Below, one piece after another: positions 23,901 through 35,127 of a stretch of DNA of 64,000 bases; position 1 is the stretch's first letter; each line of letters starts with the position of its first letter. A model generated the notes under the pieces. It did not search any database, had not been told where the DNA came from, and worked only from the letters and a program-made list of their open reading frames with translations. Source of the DNA: Rhynochetos jubatus (Eukaryota; Chordata; Aves; Eurypygiformes; Rhynochetidae); NCBI GenBank assembly GCA_027574665.1, contig CM050650.1, positions 101,467,086 to 101,531,085 on the forward strand. Reading direction: 5' to 3'. The position numbers and the translations under genes are program-made.

Positions 23901-24340
23901 CAGTAGCAAAAGGTACACATTTTGACACTTACTTAAAAATGATAAATACCTGTAAGTTCTCACACTCATTTTATTTTCAAAACACCTTAGGAATAGGATA
24001 GTAGAATCTGTTAAGAATACAGATAAACAAAGTTGAGGAATTACAGGTCTTACAACTTAGATGCACCTTAAAATGTCTTTTAGTGTAGCTTGGTGATACA
24101 ATTGACACCAAAAATTTCAGAGAACTTTCCAACTAAACAAAAGATAACATTAACTTAGTTGCTTAGTTGCTAAGTTATTGTAAAGAATTTTTACTCTTAA
24201 ATACATTCATTTCTGAGATAGAGGGAAAGTAAACATGCTTACCTTTATTTTTTAAAATAAAATATGTTTAGGTTCTGTCACCTAAACATACAGCGTACAT
24301 AAAGAAGTTTTATATCAGTCTTTCTGACACTCCCATCTTA
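20955..24340. other. CSMD1: Intronic DNA, no gene seen
   Basis: AT-rich intron. It contains a T/G-rich low-complexity stretch at 21696-21772. Frames around 21255-21980 are by-products of that low complexity. No named repeat is recognised. Confidence 0.6.
21696..21772. repeat. T/G-rich low-complexity stretch
   Basis: About 77 bases of T with scattered single and paired G (TTTG, GTGTGT and GTTT blocks), almost without A or C. The opposite strand is correspondingly CA-rich. Confidence 0.75.
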
Positions 24341-24541
24341 TCATAGAATGGTTTGGGTTGGAAGGGACCTTAAAGATCACCTAGTTCCAATCCCCCTGCC
24401 ATGGGCAGGGACACCCTCCACTAGACCAGGTTGCTCAAAGCCTCATCCAGCCTGGCCTTGGACACTTCCAGGGATGGGGCATCCACAGCTTCTCTGGGCA
24501 ACCTGTTCCAGTGCCTCACCACCCTCTTGTTCAAAAAGAGA
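24341..24541 (-). mobile_element. CR1 LINE 3' fragment
   Basis: A 0.2 kb piece in reverse orientation, with the terminal TCATAGAATGG, the CCCCCTGCCATGGGCAGGG palindrome-like 3' UTR segment and the end of ORF2. It stops near the ACCACCCTCT stretch, so only the last few dozen ORF2 codons are represented. Confidence 0.93.
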
Positions 24542-25818
24542 CCCCTTTTTATCATAGATGGTGCGTGTTGGGTTGACATAATTGCGTACAGAAGCCCTGC
24601 TGACTGACATCTCTTGGTGCTGCGTATACAGCTCTTGGTCAGAGATCAGTCAGTTCCCTTTATATTCTGACTGCAGATGTCCTTAGGAGAATAAGAAGCA
24701 TGTACCACAGGAATCTCTCTCAACATTTGGAGTAGTAGGCCCTTTATTTTTACTTGTCTGTTTTGTGTATTGATCTGCTTTTCCCACAAAACCAAACAAT
24801 TAATTTATTCTGCCCTTAGTGACCATCTTACCTAATCACTCTCAGCTTCCCGTATAGTCAGTACAGAGAAACAGGCAATTTTAGAGTAATTTATTTAATT
24901 TATGTTGCACACCAGTTTTAGGTTGAAGTGAATTATACCATAGAAGTGCTTATTCTCTTCGTAGGCCATAAAGATTTGATTCAGTAAATTCTAGAAAATA
25001 ATCTTCCTGTCAGCATGGAGATTAAATGGGCATAGACCATAGTTTTCTTGCAGCTCCTTATTTTGAAGAGCAGGTGCAGTATATAAAAGATACCTTGGCG
25101 AGCTTACTGTCTCAGTCTTTAATCTAAGGAAACACATTGTTTTGCACTTCTAAACTAGATTATATGTACCAAGAAAATCCAGTAAACACTTCTAAGCATA
25201 TTAGGAGCTGGGTGGGTTTTTTTTCTTTCTCCTTCTTCACACGCCGTTCTCCTTAATCCTCAGTGAAGGACTTTTTTTGACTGATATGTCAAAATGTCAC
25301 TATGCAGGAACCATTGGGAAGGAGGGTTTTTTACATATATTCTTCAACAGTTGCCATGTCCAGCTTATCTAACTTCAGACATTTATAATATTTTACAAAC
25401 CATTTATTTCTCTTAATGCAAAAAAATTACACAATCTTAAATATACTTTATTTACCAGGCAGGAATTAGCTTATTTGTGGTAGGTCATGGACCCCGAGTG
25501 GAATAAGCAGATATAATGTCTACATTGTACATAAGTACAACTCTATACATGGTAGGCATTGTGAGGCACTTCTGAGGGGACCTCCACAAAGACACATAGT
25601 GAGACAGTTCTATGATCTTAAAATAAAAGTTAATTTATGTGACATATTCTGAATATATTACAGGCTTCCAAGAAAATGTTACCATCAGATCCAACCAAAG
25701 AGGAGAAGATCTGCAGTTAATAGTCAAATACAAAGCTGTATAGGGTGTTCTTATTCTCTGCTTCACTTCTGGAGGCATTTTCCACCTTCAGCAGAAGAGA
25801 GCTGAGCAAACACATTCT

Positions 25819-25914
25819 CTAGACAGTATAGATATTTATATATATTTTACATAGAGTTGGCAATCCCTAGACAGTATCCATATGTATATATATTTTACAT
25901 ACAGAGCTGGCTTC
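25819..25914. repeat. Tandem duplication, two copies of a 48-bp unit
   Basis: Both copies start CTAGACAGTAT, share a TATATATATTTTACATA core and end in a GAG(C)TGG motif. The second starts at 25867. The copies differ at several positions, so the duplication is not recent. Confidence 0.8.
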
Positions 25915-26730
25915 ATTACTGCTTGTTTAACCTTTGTGATACATTTCTTTTTAAAAATCTCTTACAGAAACAGAAAGCAGGTGACAACATAACCTAGGCA
26001 GCTGGTTGTTTCTTCTGCATCACATTCATTATTACTTCAGTTAGGTGAATCACCTTCCTAGCTTCCACTTTTTTTTTATTTTTTTTTTAATGTGATTCTA
26101 TTTTATTAGAAAACTGTGTAGAAGTCAGTTATATCCTTTCCAGGAATGTTTACAACCCTTTTCGTGTGAAATCCATTGGTGCAGTCAGAATTAGATGAGC
26201 TTCTTAGGGTAAGAATTTTGTCTTCTGACATCTTTGATAAATGTTAACGTCCACTTCCAGGATGTTGTAATGTGTTTAATGAAGAAGAAACAGAGGATGG
26301 TTATTTTAATGTGACACCACTGTTCTTACATTTGGTGGGTTCCTGTATGATAAAAGAGTGCTCTTAATACATAGATATACAAGGCCTATGAACACACACC
26401 TTGTTAAGGAGCAAAATACGAGGGAGATACGGAGTATTTCAGATCTATACTATCCTTTACTGTATAAAAAATTGTGACAGTTTGGTGTTATAATTCTGAA
26501 AGCTTCCCTCAGAACTTGTCTCAGAAGGGAAAGTGAGACAAGATCCTTTATTTCATCCGTGGTGATGAAGCAATGAGGTAGGGATTCCCAAGAGAATCAT
26601 GCAGGCATTTCTCTGGACCACGTTTTTACAGATTTAAGGTAAAGAGGAGAGACATCCTCTGGTCTCAGTTAATCAATCAACCATCAGAAAATTGATTAAA
26701 AGTTCCAATTAAAAATATAACTTTTTCTTT

Positions 26731-26908
26731 GCATTTTAGCTGTCATATGCAGAAAATTAATTCTTTTCTGAAAATGAATGCAATTATTTGTATATTTTTT
26801 TAAATATACAAATTTAAGTATATTTGCATTTTAGCTGTCATATATCAGAAAATGAATTATTTTCTGACAATGAATGCAATTATTTGTATTTTTTTTTAAA
26901 ATATGCCT
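26731..26908. repeat. Tandem duplication, two copies of a 95-bp unit
   Basis: Both copies start GCATTTTAGCTGTCATAT, at 26731 and 26826. They share the TTTTCTGA(A/C)AATGAATGCAA and TTATTTGTAT blocks before running into a T-rich then A-rich end. The second copy is slightly shorter and diverged. Confidence 0.85.
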
Positions 26909-27520
26909 TAGTTTTTTCACTAAATGGAAGATGGTTACACATATTAGAAAAAATTATTTCCCTTATGTTTGAGGGCGAATACTGTGGAAATCATGGAGTA
27001 GTGGCGTAACTTCACCCACCAAGAGATGAAGAGTTAGAGGGGTGTTATTGAAAGCAATCATAGTTAAAATTTATAAAACAGAACATTGTTTTAAAAGGTA
27101 AGTATTCCTACTTTTAATTATGACAGGAACACTGACTAGAGAAAACAGTAATATCTAACAAAAATATATTTTAAATCAAGTCTAAGGCATTATTACTTTG
27201 AGAAATTAATTCCACAGAATTTTGCTTAGAGTACAGTAAAATTCATGTGTGACATTAGGTATGTGGGAAAAAATGTGCAGCTTAAGTTAGAAAAAGGGAA
27301 ATGGTAAAGTGACCATCATTTCATACAAGTTAACCAAACCACAGGGTTAGTAAAGCATCGTTTTAGTTCATATTTGTCACATTTGGGTTTCTGCGTCATG
27401 TCTTTCAAAGGCTGATATCAGTCAACATAGAATCATAGTATCATAGAATGGTTTGGGTTGGAAGGGACCTTAAAGACCATCTAGTTCCAACCCCCCTGCC
27501 ATGGGCAGGGACACCCTGCG

Positions 27521-27868
27521 CTAGACCAGGTTGCTCAGAGCCTCATCCAGCCTGGCCTTGAACACTTCCAGGGATGGGGCATCCACAGCTTCTCTGGGCA
27601 ACCTGTTCCAGTGCCTCACCACCCTCTCTGTGAGGGAACTCTTCCTGATATCCAATCTAAATCTCCCTGCTTTCCATTTAAACCCGTTACCCCTTGTCCT
27701 GTCACTACAGGCCCTTGTAAAAAGCCCCCTCCCAGCTTCCTTGTAGGCCTCCTTCAGGTACTGGAAGGCTGCAATAAGGTCTCCCCAGAGCCTTCTCTGC
27801 TCCAGGCTGAACAAGCCCAATTCTCTCAGCCTTTCTTCATAGGAGAGGTGCTCCAGCCCTCTGATCAT
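27521..27868 (-). pseudogene. CR1 ORF2 C-terminal tail, shifted frame
   Basis: 115 open codons reading [17 protein letters not shown] to EALSNLV and stop. It overlaps the end of the reverse transcriptase frame by four bases. If a G were present in the AGGAGG-CCAC junction the two frames would be continuous. Confidence 0.9.
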
Positions 27869-28839
27869 CTTTGTGGCCTCCTCTGGACCTGTTCCAACAG
27901 GTTGATATCCTTCTTATGTTGAGGGCCCCAGAGCTGGACATAGTACTGCAGGTGGGGTCCCACAAGAGCAGAGTAGTGGGGGAGAATCACCTCCCTCGAC
28001 CTGCTGGCCACGCTTCTCCTGATACAGCCCAGGATACAGTTGGCTTTCTGGGTTGCCAGTGCACACTGACGGCTCATGTTCATCTTCTCATCCACCAGTA
28101 CCCCCAGGTCCTTCTCCTCAGGGCTGCTCTCAATCCATTCTCCACCCAGCCTGTACTTGTGCTTGGGATTGCCCTGACCCAGGTGCAGGACCTTGCACTT
28201 GGCCTTGTTGAACTCCATGAGGTTGGCAGAGGCCCACCTCCCCAGCCTGTCAAGATCCCTCTGGATGCCATCCCTTCCCTCCAGCTTATTGACTGCACCA
28301 CACAGCTTGGTGTCATCAGCAAACTTGCTGAAGGTGCACTCAATGCCATCATCCATGTCACTGAGGAAGATCTTAAACAGGACTGGTCCCAACACAGACC
28401 CCTGTGGGACACAGCTCGTCACTGGTCTCCACTCAGACATTGAGCCGTTGACAACAATTCTTGGAGTGCGACCAGCCAGCCAGTTCCTTATCCATCGAGC
28501 GCTCCATCCGTCAAATCCATGCCTCTCCAGTTTAGAGACAAGGATGTCACGTGGGATGGTATCGAAGGGTTTGCACAAGTCCAGGCAGATGTTTTCAGTT
28601 GCCCGTCCTCTATCCACCAAGGTTGTGACTCCATCATAGAAGGCCACCAAATTTGTCAGGCATGATCTGCCCTTGGTGGAGCCATGCTGGCTGTCACCTA
28701 TCACCTCGTCATTCTCCATGTGCCTTAGCATGGTTTCCAGGAGGATCTGCTCCATGATCTTGCCAGGCACAGAGGTGAGACTGACTGGCCTGTAGTTTCC
28801 TGGGTCCTCCTTTTTTCCCTTTTTAAAGATGGGGGTCAT
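27865..28839 (-). pseudogene. CR1 reverse transcriptase, open but truncated
   Basis: A 324-codon open frame with an intact set of motifs: [29 protein letters not shown], motif [21 protein letters not shown], and motif [11 protein letters not shown] with both catalytic aspartates. The endonuclease is missing, as is any promoter-bearing 5' end. The frame ends at VQRRPQR-stop because of a one-base difference at about 27875-27880, after which the tail continues in another frame. Confidence 0.92.
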
Positions 28840-28881
28840 GCTTCCCTTTTCTAGTCAGTGGGAACTTCACCAGTCTGCCAC

Positions 28882-30344
28882 AAAATATAACATTATAATT
28901 AATTAGATTGTTAATTTTGGTTTGCAAATGTATTTCCATGAATCTGTGAGACCAAATAGTGGTGCTGTTGTGCATACATCAAACATTTCACCAATCGCTT
29001 TTATGCTGCACACTATTTTATTTACTAATTATAACAATAAATAATTAACACATACTTTTTTCCTTATTTTTAATTTTTTCTTGAAAGAGGTAAAGTACTG
29101 AAATATAATCTTAATACCATTTTAAAAATACATTAATCTTATTTAAAAATTTTAAAACTTTAATAAAAGTCACCTGGAAATTTCAGATACAGTCACTTAA
29201 TAATGTTAGGTTCTCTGCACAGTAAAAGAAGAATATGTTGTTTGGAGGTCAAAAATTACAGTGTGGAGTCCTTCAATAAGTGTTCCACAGCATAGAGAAT
29301 GTGAAGCTCTGTCTGGCATCTGAGGAGAAAACCTCTTCTACCCCAGCCACAGCTTCATCTTTTTTTTTGCTGTAAAAATCATGGAAAATAGATGAAATTG
29401 AGGAAAAGTTCCCTTTCTTTATAAAGATGAAAGACCAAGCCGTCAAAATTTCCTTTGTATGCTACAAGCATGAAAGAGCAAATTGAGTGTAGCAAGTAAA
29501 CACAAGGAACATGAATAAGATTTTTTGTTGGTTTGTTTTTAATGTTTTAGGGCCTTTAGCCAAATATTCCAATGTCACGCTGTGTGAAAAAGATGTTAGT
29601 TTCTCTGCTTGCTGTGAGATGTTCCAAGTTTGGAAGAGGATGTCACTAATAATAAGAAAAAAGAAGATGAAATCATTCATTAGCATGAATAACTCACCAT
29701 TCTCCAGTGAGGAAAGAAAAGCAAGTTATTTACATATAAAATAATAAAAAATGTTATACTCCAGTAGTGAATATGTAGTATCAGATTGAAAAGGGACCAA
29801 TTTTAGGCTAGTGCATGGAAAGTTTGCATGTGAATTCCTTCCTTACAGTGAAGGCAGTTGATCACAGCATTCTGCACAGTGACCTAGCAGTGCATACATT
29901 GACATCTGTGAATAGAAACAAAATCATGCAACAGTCTAGCAATTTGATTTTTAAACTCAGTATCAGTTAAACATCCTAGTAATGAAGACTAAGATAGTGG
30001 ATATTCAGTGCTGTTCTAGAAGGGGCGAAAATAAGACCTTGTAACAGGAATTGGAACTGTGGCTTCAAGGAAATGTTCCCAGGTCCAGTTTTGGATTGCT
30101 GTAGTGGCTGCACAGCAGTGACTGAAGTCAAGAATGGCCCAAAGCGTGCAGTGTGACTGATACTGCCACAGTCTGCCCATTGTCCAGAGGCTCCACAGTT
30201 AGTCTGTGACTGACCTCATTTTCAAATCCTAGTTTTCTTGAAGCTTTTGTCTCTATCTACCTGAAGAAATTATTTTTGTCTCAACTTGGGACTTGGATGG
30301 TTCCTTTATGTTTATCTATTTTTTTCTCATCTTAGTTCAGATTT
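28882..30344. other. CSMD1: Intronic DNA, no gene seen
   Basis: AT-rich spacer between two minus-strand CR1 copies. Frames near 29462-29744 on both strands are short and featureless. Confidence 0.6.
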
Positions 30345-31184
30345 CATAGAATCACAAAATGGTTTGGGTTGGAAGGGACCTTAAAAACCATCTAGTTCCA
30401 AGCCCCCTGCCATGGGCAGGGACACCCTCCCCTAGACCAGGTTGCTCAAAGCCTCATCCAGCCTGGCCCTGAAGACTTCCAGGGATGGGGCACCCACAGC
30501 TTCTCTGGGCAACCTGTCCCAGTGCCTCACCACCCTCTCCATGAAGAATTTCTTCCTGATATCCAATCTAAATCTGCCCTCTTTCAGTTTAAACTCATTA
30601 CCCCTTGTCCTGTCACTACAGGCCCTTGTAAAAAGCCCCCTCCCAGCTTCCTTGTAGGCCTCCTTCAGGGACTGGAAGGTGCTATAAGGTCTCCCCAGAG
30701 CCTTCTCTTCTCCAGGCTGAACAAGCCCAATTCTCTCAGCCTTTCTTTGTAGGAGAGGTGCTCCAGCACTCTGATCATCTTTCTGGCCTCCTCTGGACCC
30801 GTTCCAACAGGTCGATATCCTTCTTATGTTGAGGGCCCCAGAGCTGGACACAGTATTCCAGGTGAGGTCTCACAAGAGCAGAATAAAGAGGGAGAATCCC
30901 CTCCTTCAGCCTGCTGACCATGCTTCTTTGGATACCGTCCAGGGTACGGTTGGCTTTCTGGGATGCCAGCGCACACTGCTGGCTCATGTTCATCTTCTCA
31001 TCCACCAGTACCCCCAGGTCCTTCTCCTCCAGGGTGCTCTTGATCCATTCTCCACCCAGCCTGTACTTGTGCTTGGGGTTGCCCCAACCCATGTGCAGGA
31101 CCTTGCCCTTGGCCTTGTTGAACTCCCTGAGGTTGGCAGAGGCCCACCTCTCCAGCCTGTTAAGGTCCCTCTGGATGGCATCCC
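30345..31184 (-). mobile_element. CR1 LINE, 0.84 kb, 5'-truncated
   Basis: Reverse-orientation CR1 from the terminal TCATAGAATCA repeat through the tail to the end of the reverse transcriptase. It breaks off at the GATGGCATCC segment that lies just after the catalytic aspartates, so motif C itself is absent. It is the same subfamily as the copy at 27426, and the insertion lies 1.5 kb from that copy's 5' break. Confidence 0.95.
30432..31092 (-). pseudogene. CR1 ORF2 C-terminal part in two frames
   Basis: Two open pieces: 30775-31092 ([18 protein letters not shown] to VQRRPER-stop) and 30432-30851 (tail ending EALSNLV). They are offset by the same one-base change at the AGGAGG-CCAG junction. 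A further small deletion near 30680 disturbs the FQYLKE region. Catalytic residues are not included. Confidence 0.88.
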
Positions 31185-34100
31185 ACCAGTGGTCTTCTCA
31201 CATCTGCTATAATAAAACTTTGTCTCATGTTCTTATACTGTACTGTCATTTTTTTGTTGAGAGAGCATCTTTTAAATGTTAGTATGATGAGCCAGTAATT
31301 GAGAAAATGTGGACCTGGAGAAAAAAAAAAGATAATGCATTCGAATGGACACAAACTAGGCCTCTGAAAGTCTGAAAATTGGACACAACTATGCTCTTTT
31401 CTTAATTCCAATAATCCTTTAGGTTTCAACAACCAAAACCCACACAATCTCCATAGACACACAGCATTTGTCTTGCAAAGAGTTAGGGGCAAAAAAGTAT
31501 TTTATTCACAAAGTAGGCTTTTGGAATCTATCTTTCTTTGAATATTTACTCCAATTATGACACTTGGGAGGAAAAGAACAAAACATGTGAAAGGGACAGT
31601 TAATTTACTAACATGAATTCAAATCTATGTTGATATGGATCTTAGGGAAGGTCTAGTTTAAAGACCTTAAATGCTTTTTCTACATTAAACACAATCATAA
31701 TAGAAGGCTTGCATGAGAAAAATAGAAAGCCACAGACAGGAATTCTGAATCCCCCTTAAGATACTGATTCTGAAATTTTAATTTTTAAATGCCCTGCTTC
31801 TCCCACTCCTAAGGTGAGAAAGAACAGAGGCACAGAACAGTATGATATAGTTGTCATAGGACTACATTATACCACAGATCACCAAAAATACACAATGCCA
31901 AAGAAACCAGAAAGAGGAGATGCAGTTCTTATGGATTTAGGTAAATAAATAATTTGTGCAATTATTGAATTATATATTTTAATTTTTTACATAAAGCACT
32001 ATTTTCTAACATTATAATAAGGAGCACAGTGGTTTGTTTTATAAAAGCCAGTTTTCAAAGCTATTCAGCATATTTGGCAGCTTTTTACTAACTGTTCAAG
32101 TTTGCTTTCACAGTACAGTCTTGTCCTCATTTATTTTTTGTTGCTGCAGCCATTAATCATAGGTTCTCTCATTCTTTTCATAAAAGCTTTGCCAAAAGGA
32201 AAGCTTGTCAACTTCGCCATTTCAAGATATAGAGCACAGAAGGGAAAAGTTATTTTAATATTATACATTATTTAATTATTAGTACTGTACCACTTTTTTT
32301 AATTTGTCTGTGTTTCAAATCCTCTGTCTTGTCACTGATGGAGGGGAGAATTTTTTCTGCACCCAGTCAATAATTCTTTGCAAGCTTATAAGCACAAGAT
32401 TGAGCTGATAGTATCTTCTTCTCAAGAGAAGTGTGAACATATTCTTGCCTATACGCTTTAATTTCCGATGCTCAGAGATGTTCCTCATTGTAGGAAGACT
32501 GCCTAAAACGGAGGATGAATATGCTTAGCTAAAGGTTTAACTAAAACTATTAATCTTGTTCCATGGCATTGATATTTTAGAAATCAGTTTATGATTTTAA
32601 AATTGCTTATTTTGCTTATTTTATATAATATACCTGCAGACATTCAACATCACATTTTGGAGGCAAATGATGGTACTGGTACATACTGGTACAGTATTGA
32701 TAGGAGCAGACAGAATTTGAGTTATTGAATATACAATTTGAGGTTTAATTATCATAAGCAATTTACATAATGACCTTATGCTTGGTTTTTCAAGTGGACA
32801 GCTGTAAAGATGAATCCAATAAAACATCTTTGCCTATTTTAGTAGTGCTTATTGGCTGTATTTACTTGCTGTATTGATTAGTAAGAAGGTGTAATAAAGT
32901 TTATTCATTGCAGAATTGAATTTAAAAACTTCACTTGTTACTGTATTGCCACTTCCAAATTTTACTTTTGAAATGACTTAATTGGTCAAGCATTTCAGTA
33001 GTTCATAAAACTGTATTTAATTAGAGAAAAAAACCCACATAGAGTGACTCCATTACATGACACGGGGTATGCTGTATTACTGAATGAATGCACCTAAAAA
33101 GCCACATATGTCAGAAATCCAAATCTGTTTCCTGAAATATACTTGGTTCGGGTAATCCTAATTCAATTTTACTCACAATTTTCTTCAAGGAATAAAAATT
33201 TCGCATTCATTCTATCATGGTTTAGTCTGACTGAGCTGAAGTAAAAACCTCAGTCAGACAGCCAGCTCTTAGAAGCAGGAGGCTTTCTAAGAGTTATTTC
33301 TACTCTAAAATACCACTTAATCTCTGTTTCATTGTTTGTGAAACATAGTATTTTCAGTAAGAGGTGTTCTCTTGCTAAATGCTTTAACGTTTATAAGATT
33401 GTAAGGGGTCTTTGGGTGGAAGCTCTAGAAACACGAAATATTATTAGTACAGGCAAGTAAACTGATTTTACTGTTCCTGTATCAGGATTTCCATAACTAT
33501 AAGATGAAGTTGTTTTCCGTTGGCAAAAGTGCTCTGAGATCCTATTTCCAGACTCTTTACATTCATTTGTAGTTTTCAGAAAACTTTTCAAAATGCTAGA
33601 TCTGCAAATTCGTGTTTTCTGAGCATCTTTTAACTTAAAATTATGCTTAAATTTAAGTTTAAAAGTTTTTAGAGCGTGGGGGCCATAATCCAAGGGAAGC
33701 AAGCTGCCAGCACATGTGGAGCTTCCATAGCTCGGCGGTAAGGCAGTCTAGTATGTGCTAAATCAAGTATTTTATTTGTAATTGTAAACACAGATCCAAT
33801 GAAGGCAGCTGTACTAACACTAAAGTGACGTTTATGGGCAGTAAAAGACACACTTTTGACGTAACACATCTTGGATCTCTGAACGGAGGTAATAAAGTGG
33901 ATATAGAGCAGTAAGTATATTGCCTCACAGTAAACGAACGCATACAGCAGCAGCGCTGGGGCAGGCTACAATGTGCACTTGTTTATAGGATGATGAAGGG
34001 ATAAGCATGTCACTGGAAACTATCTTCCTATTGCCTCAGTGATTCATGGAATGTTCCTCTGTCCTGCTACCTCCTAATGTTAGCAGTGCCCTGATAGCAC

Positions 34101-34874
34101 CAGAAAAAAAAACTTCATAGCAGAGCCAAACCGTCTTTCCGATTTTCTGAGGCCATTAAGAAAATGGGTGAATATTTGGATCTCGTGTATCTCTTTTCCT
34201 CCACCAATACTACTTCAACTGTTTGTGCTTCTTATGTCTCACCTAAGAGCTGATTAGAAATAGAGATGCTGTGAGACTGAACTAGCTCTCAGACATGCTG
34301 GATGTAGCCCTGTTCTTTTGGGATTGGCTGTATGTTTTCTGTAATCTCAGAAGGGCAAACCCCTTATATTCTAGCTAATTACATCAAGTTTATGCTGAAG
34401 TGAATTTCAAAGCCAAGTTTAGAGTCAAACTGCAAAGTCAACTGCTACAACTGAAGACAATGTGGATTTGTTTGAACTAGTTTTGGTAAGAAGCTGCTGT
34501 ATTGGTGAACTCCTAGCAATACCTGTTAGCCTTGCTCGATTTACCCAGTTACTGCTAATCACCTGTTATGAAACCCTTTCAAATTCTCCATCAAAATGAA
34601 GAAGAAAAAAATGGTTCCACAAAAGTTTTATCATTTAAGACTTACTTACTGGTTACAAGACCAAATTCACTAGTCTTCTTTAAACTATGGACTAAGGAAA
34701 GTAATTTAGTTCAGTTATAATAATATGAGAAATAACTCAAATGGACAGATGGACTCCTAGGAGCTGTTGTGCCTTTAGTTCTCTTGGAGGAATTTATTAA
34801 GCAGAATCCATAAGTATCCATATTCTGAGATTCAAGTTGTTTTACTCTAACACTAGAGCAGTGACAAATAAGTG
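31185..34874. other. CSMD1: Intronic DNA with a pair of hairpins, no gene seen
   Basis: AT-rich intron, no exon or named repeat recognised. Two perfect stem-loops stand side by side at 33225-33293. A tRNA A-box-like string near 33728-33748 has no matching B-box or fold and is not called. Confidence 0.55.
33225..33293. repeat. Pair of adjacent perfect inverted repeats (two stem-loops)
   Basis: The first has 11-bp arms (GTCTGACTGAG at 33225-33235 and its complement at 33249-33259) with a 13-base loop. The second has 9-bp arms (CTCTTAGAA at 33266-33274 and its complement at 33285-33293) with a 10-base loop. Six bases separate them. The arms are perfect, but the stems are shorter than a normal pre-miRNA. 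Confidence 0.75.
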
Positions 34875-35127
34875 ATCATAGAATCATAGAATATTTTTGG
34901 TTGGAAAAGACCTATAAGATCATCAAGTCCAACCATTAACATAACACTACTAAATCCACCACTATACCATGGCCTTCAGCACCTCATCCACGTATCTTTA
35001 ATACCTCCAGGGACGGTGACTCGATCACCTTCCTGGGCAGCCGGTTCCAATGCCTGACAACCCCTTCAGTGAAGAAATCTAAACTTTCCCAGGCACAACT
35101 GACAGCCATTTCCTAACTTGTCCTATG
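34875..35127 (-). mobile_element. CR1 LINE 3' fragment, older subfamily
   Basis: Reverse-orientation CR1 end with ATCATAGAATCATAGAATA and the AAGACCT(A)TAAGATCATCAAGTCCAACC segment that marks an older avian CR1 group. Weaker matches to the CACCTCCAGGGACGGTGACTC and CCTGGGCAGCC segments follow. It is more diverged than the other copies and ends near TTGTCCTAT. Confidence 0.9.

Larger units (their letters stand above)
24546..27425. other. CSMD1: Intronic DNA with two local tandem duplications
   Basis: AT-rich intron without a recognisable gene. It carries a two-copy 48-bp tandem duplication at 25819-25914 and a two-copy 95-bp tandem duplication at 26731-26908, plus T-rich runs near 26070-26090. 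Confidence 0.6.
27426..28881 (-). mobile_element. CR1 LINE, 1.46 kb, 5'-truncated in the reverse transcriptase
   Basis: A long CR1 in reverse orientation. Its 3' end keeps three degenerate ATTCTATG-type terminal repeats (27426-27450 on the + strand). It covers the 3' UTR, the C-terminal tail and most of the reverse transcriptase, and breaks off at about 28881 just upstream of the [17 protein letters not shown] segment. It belongs to the same subfamily as the copies at 10320 and 30345. It has no in-frame stop in the preserved reverse transcriptase, so it is among the younger copies here. Confidence 0.96.

Noticed and set aside
33728-33748. TAGCTCGGCGGTAAGGCA, like a tRNA A-box.
   Set aside because: No B-box (GGTTCGAATCC) at the right distance and no cloverleaf; the following sequence is AT-rich.
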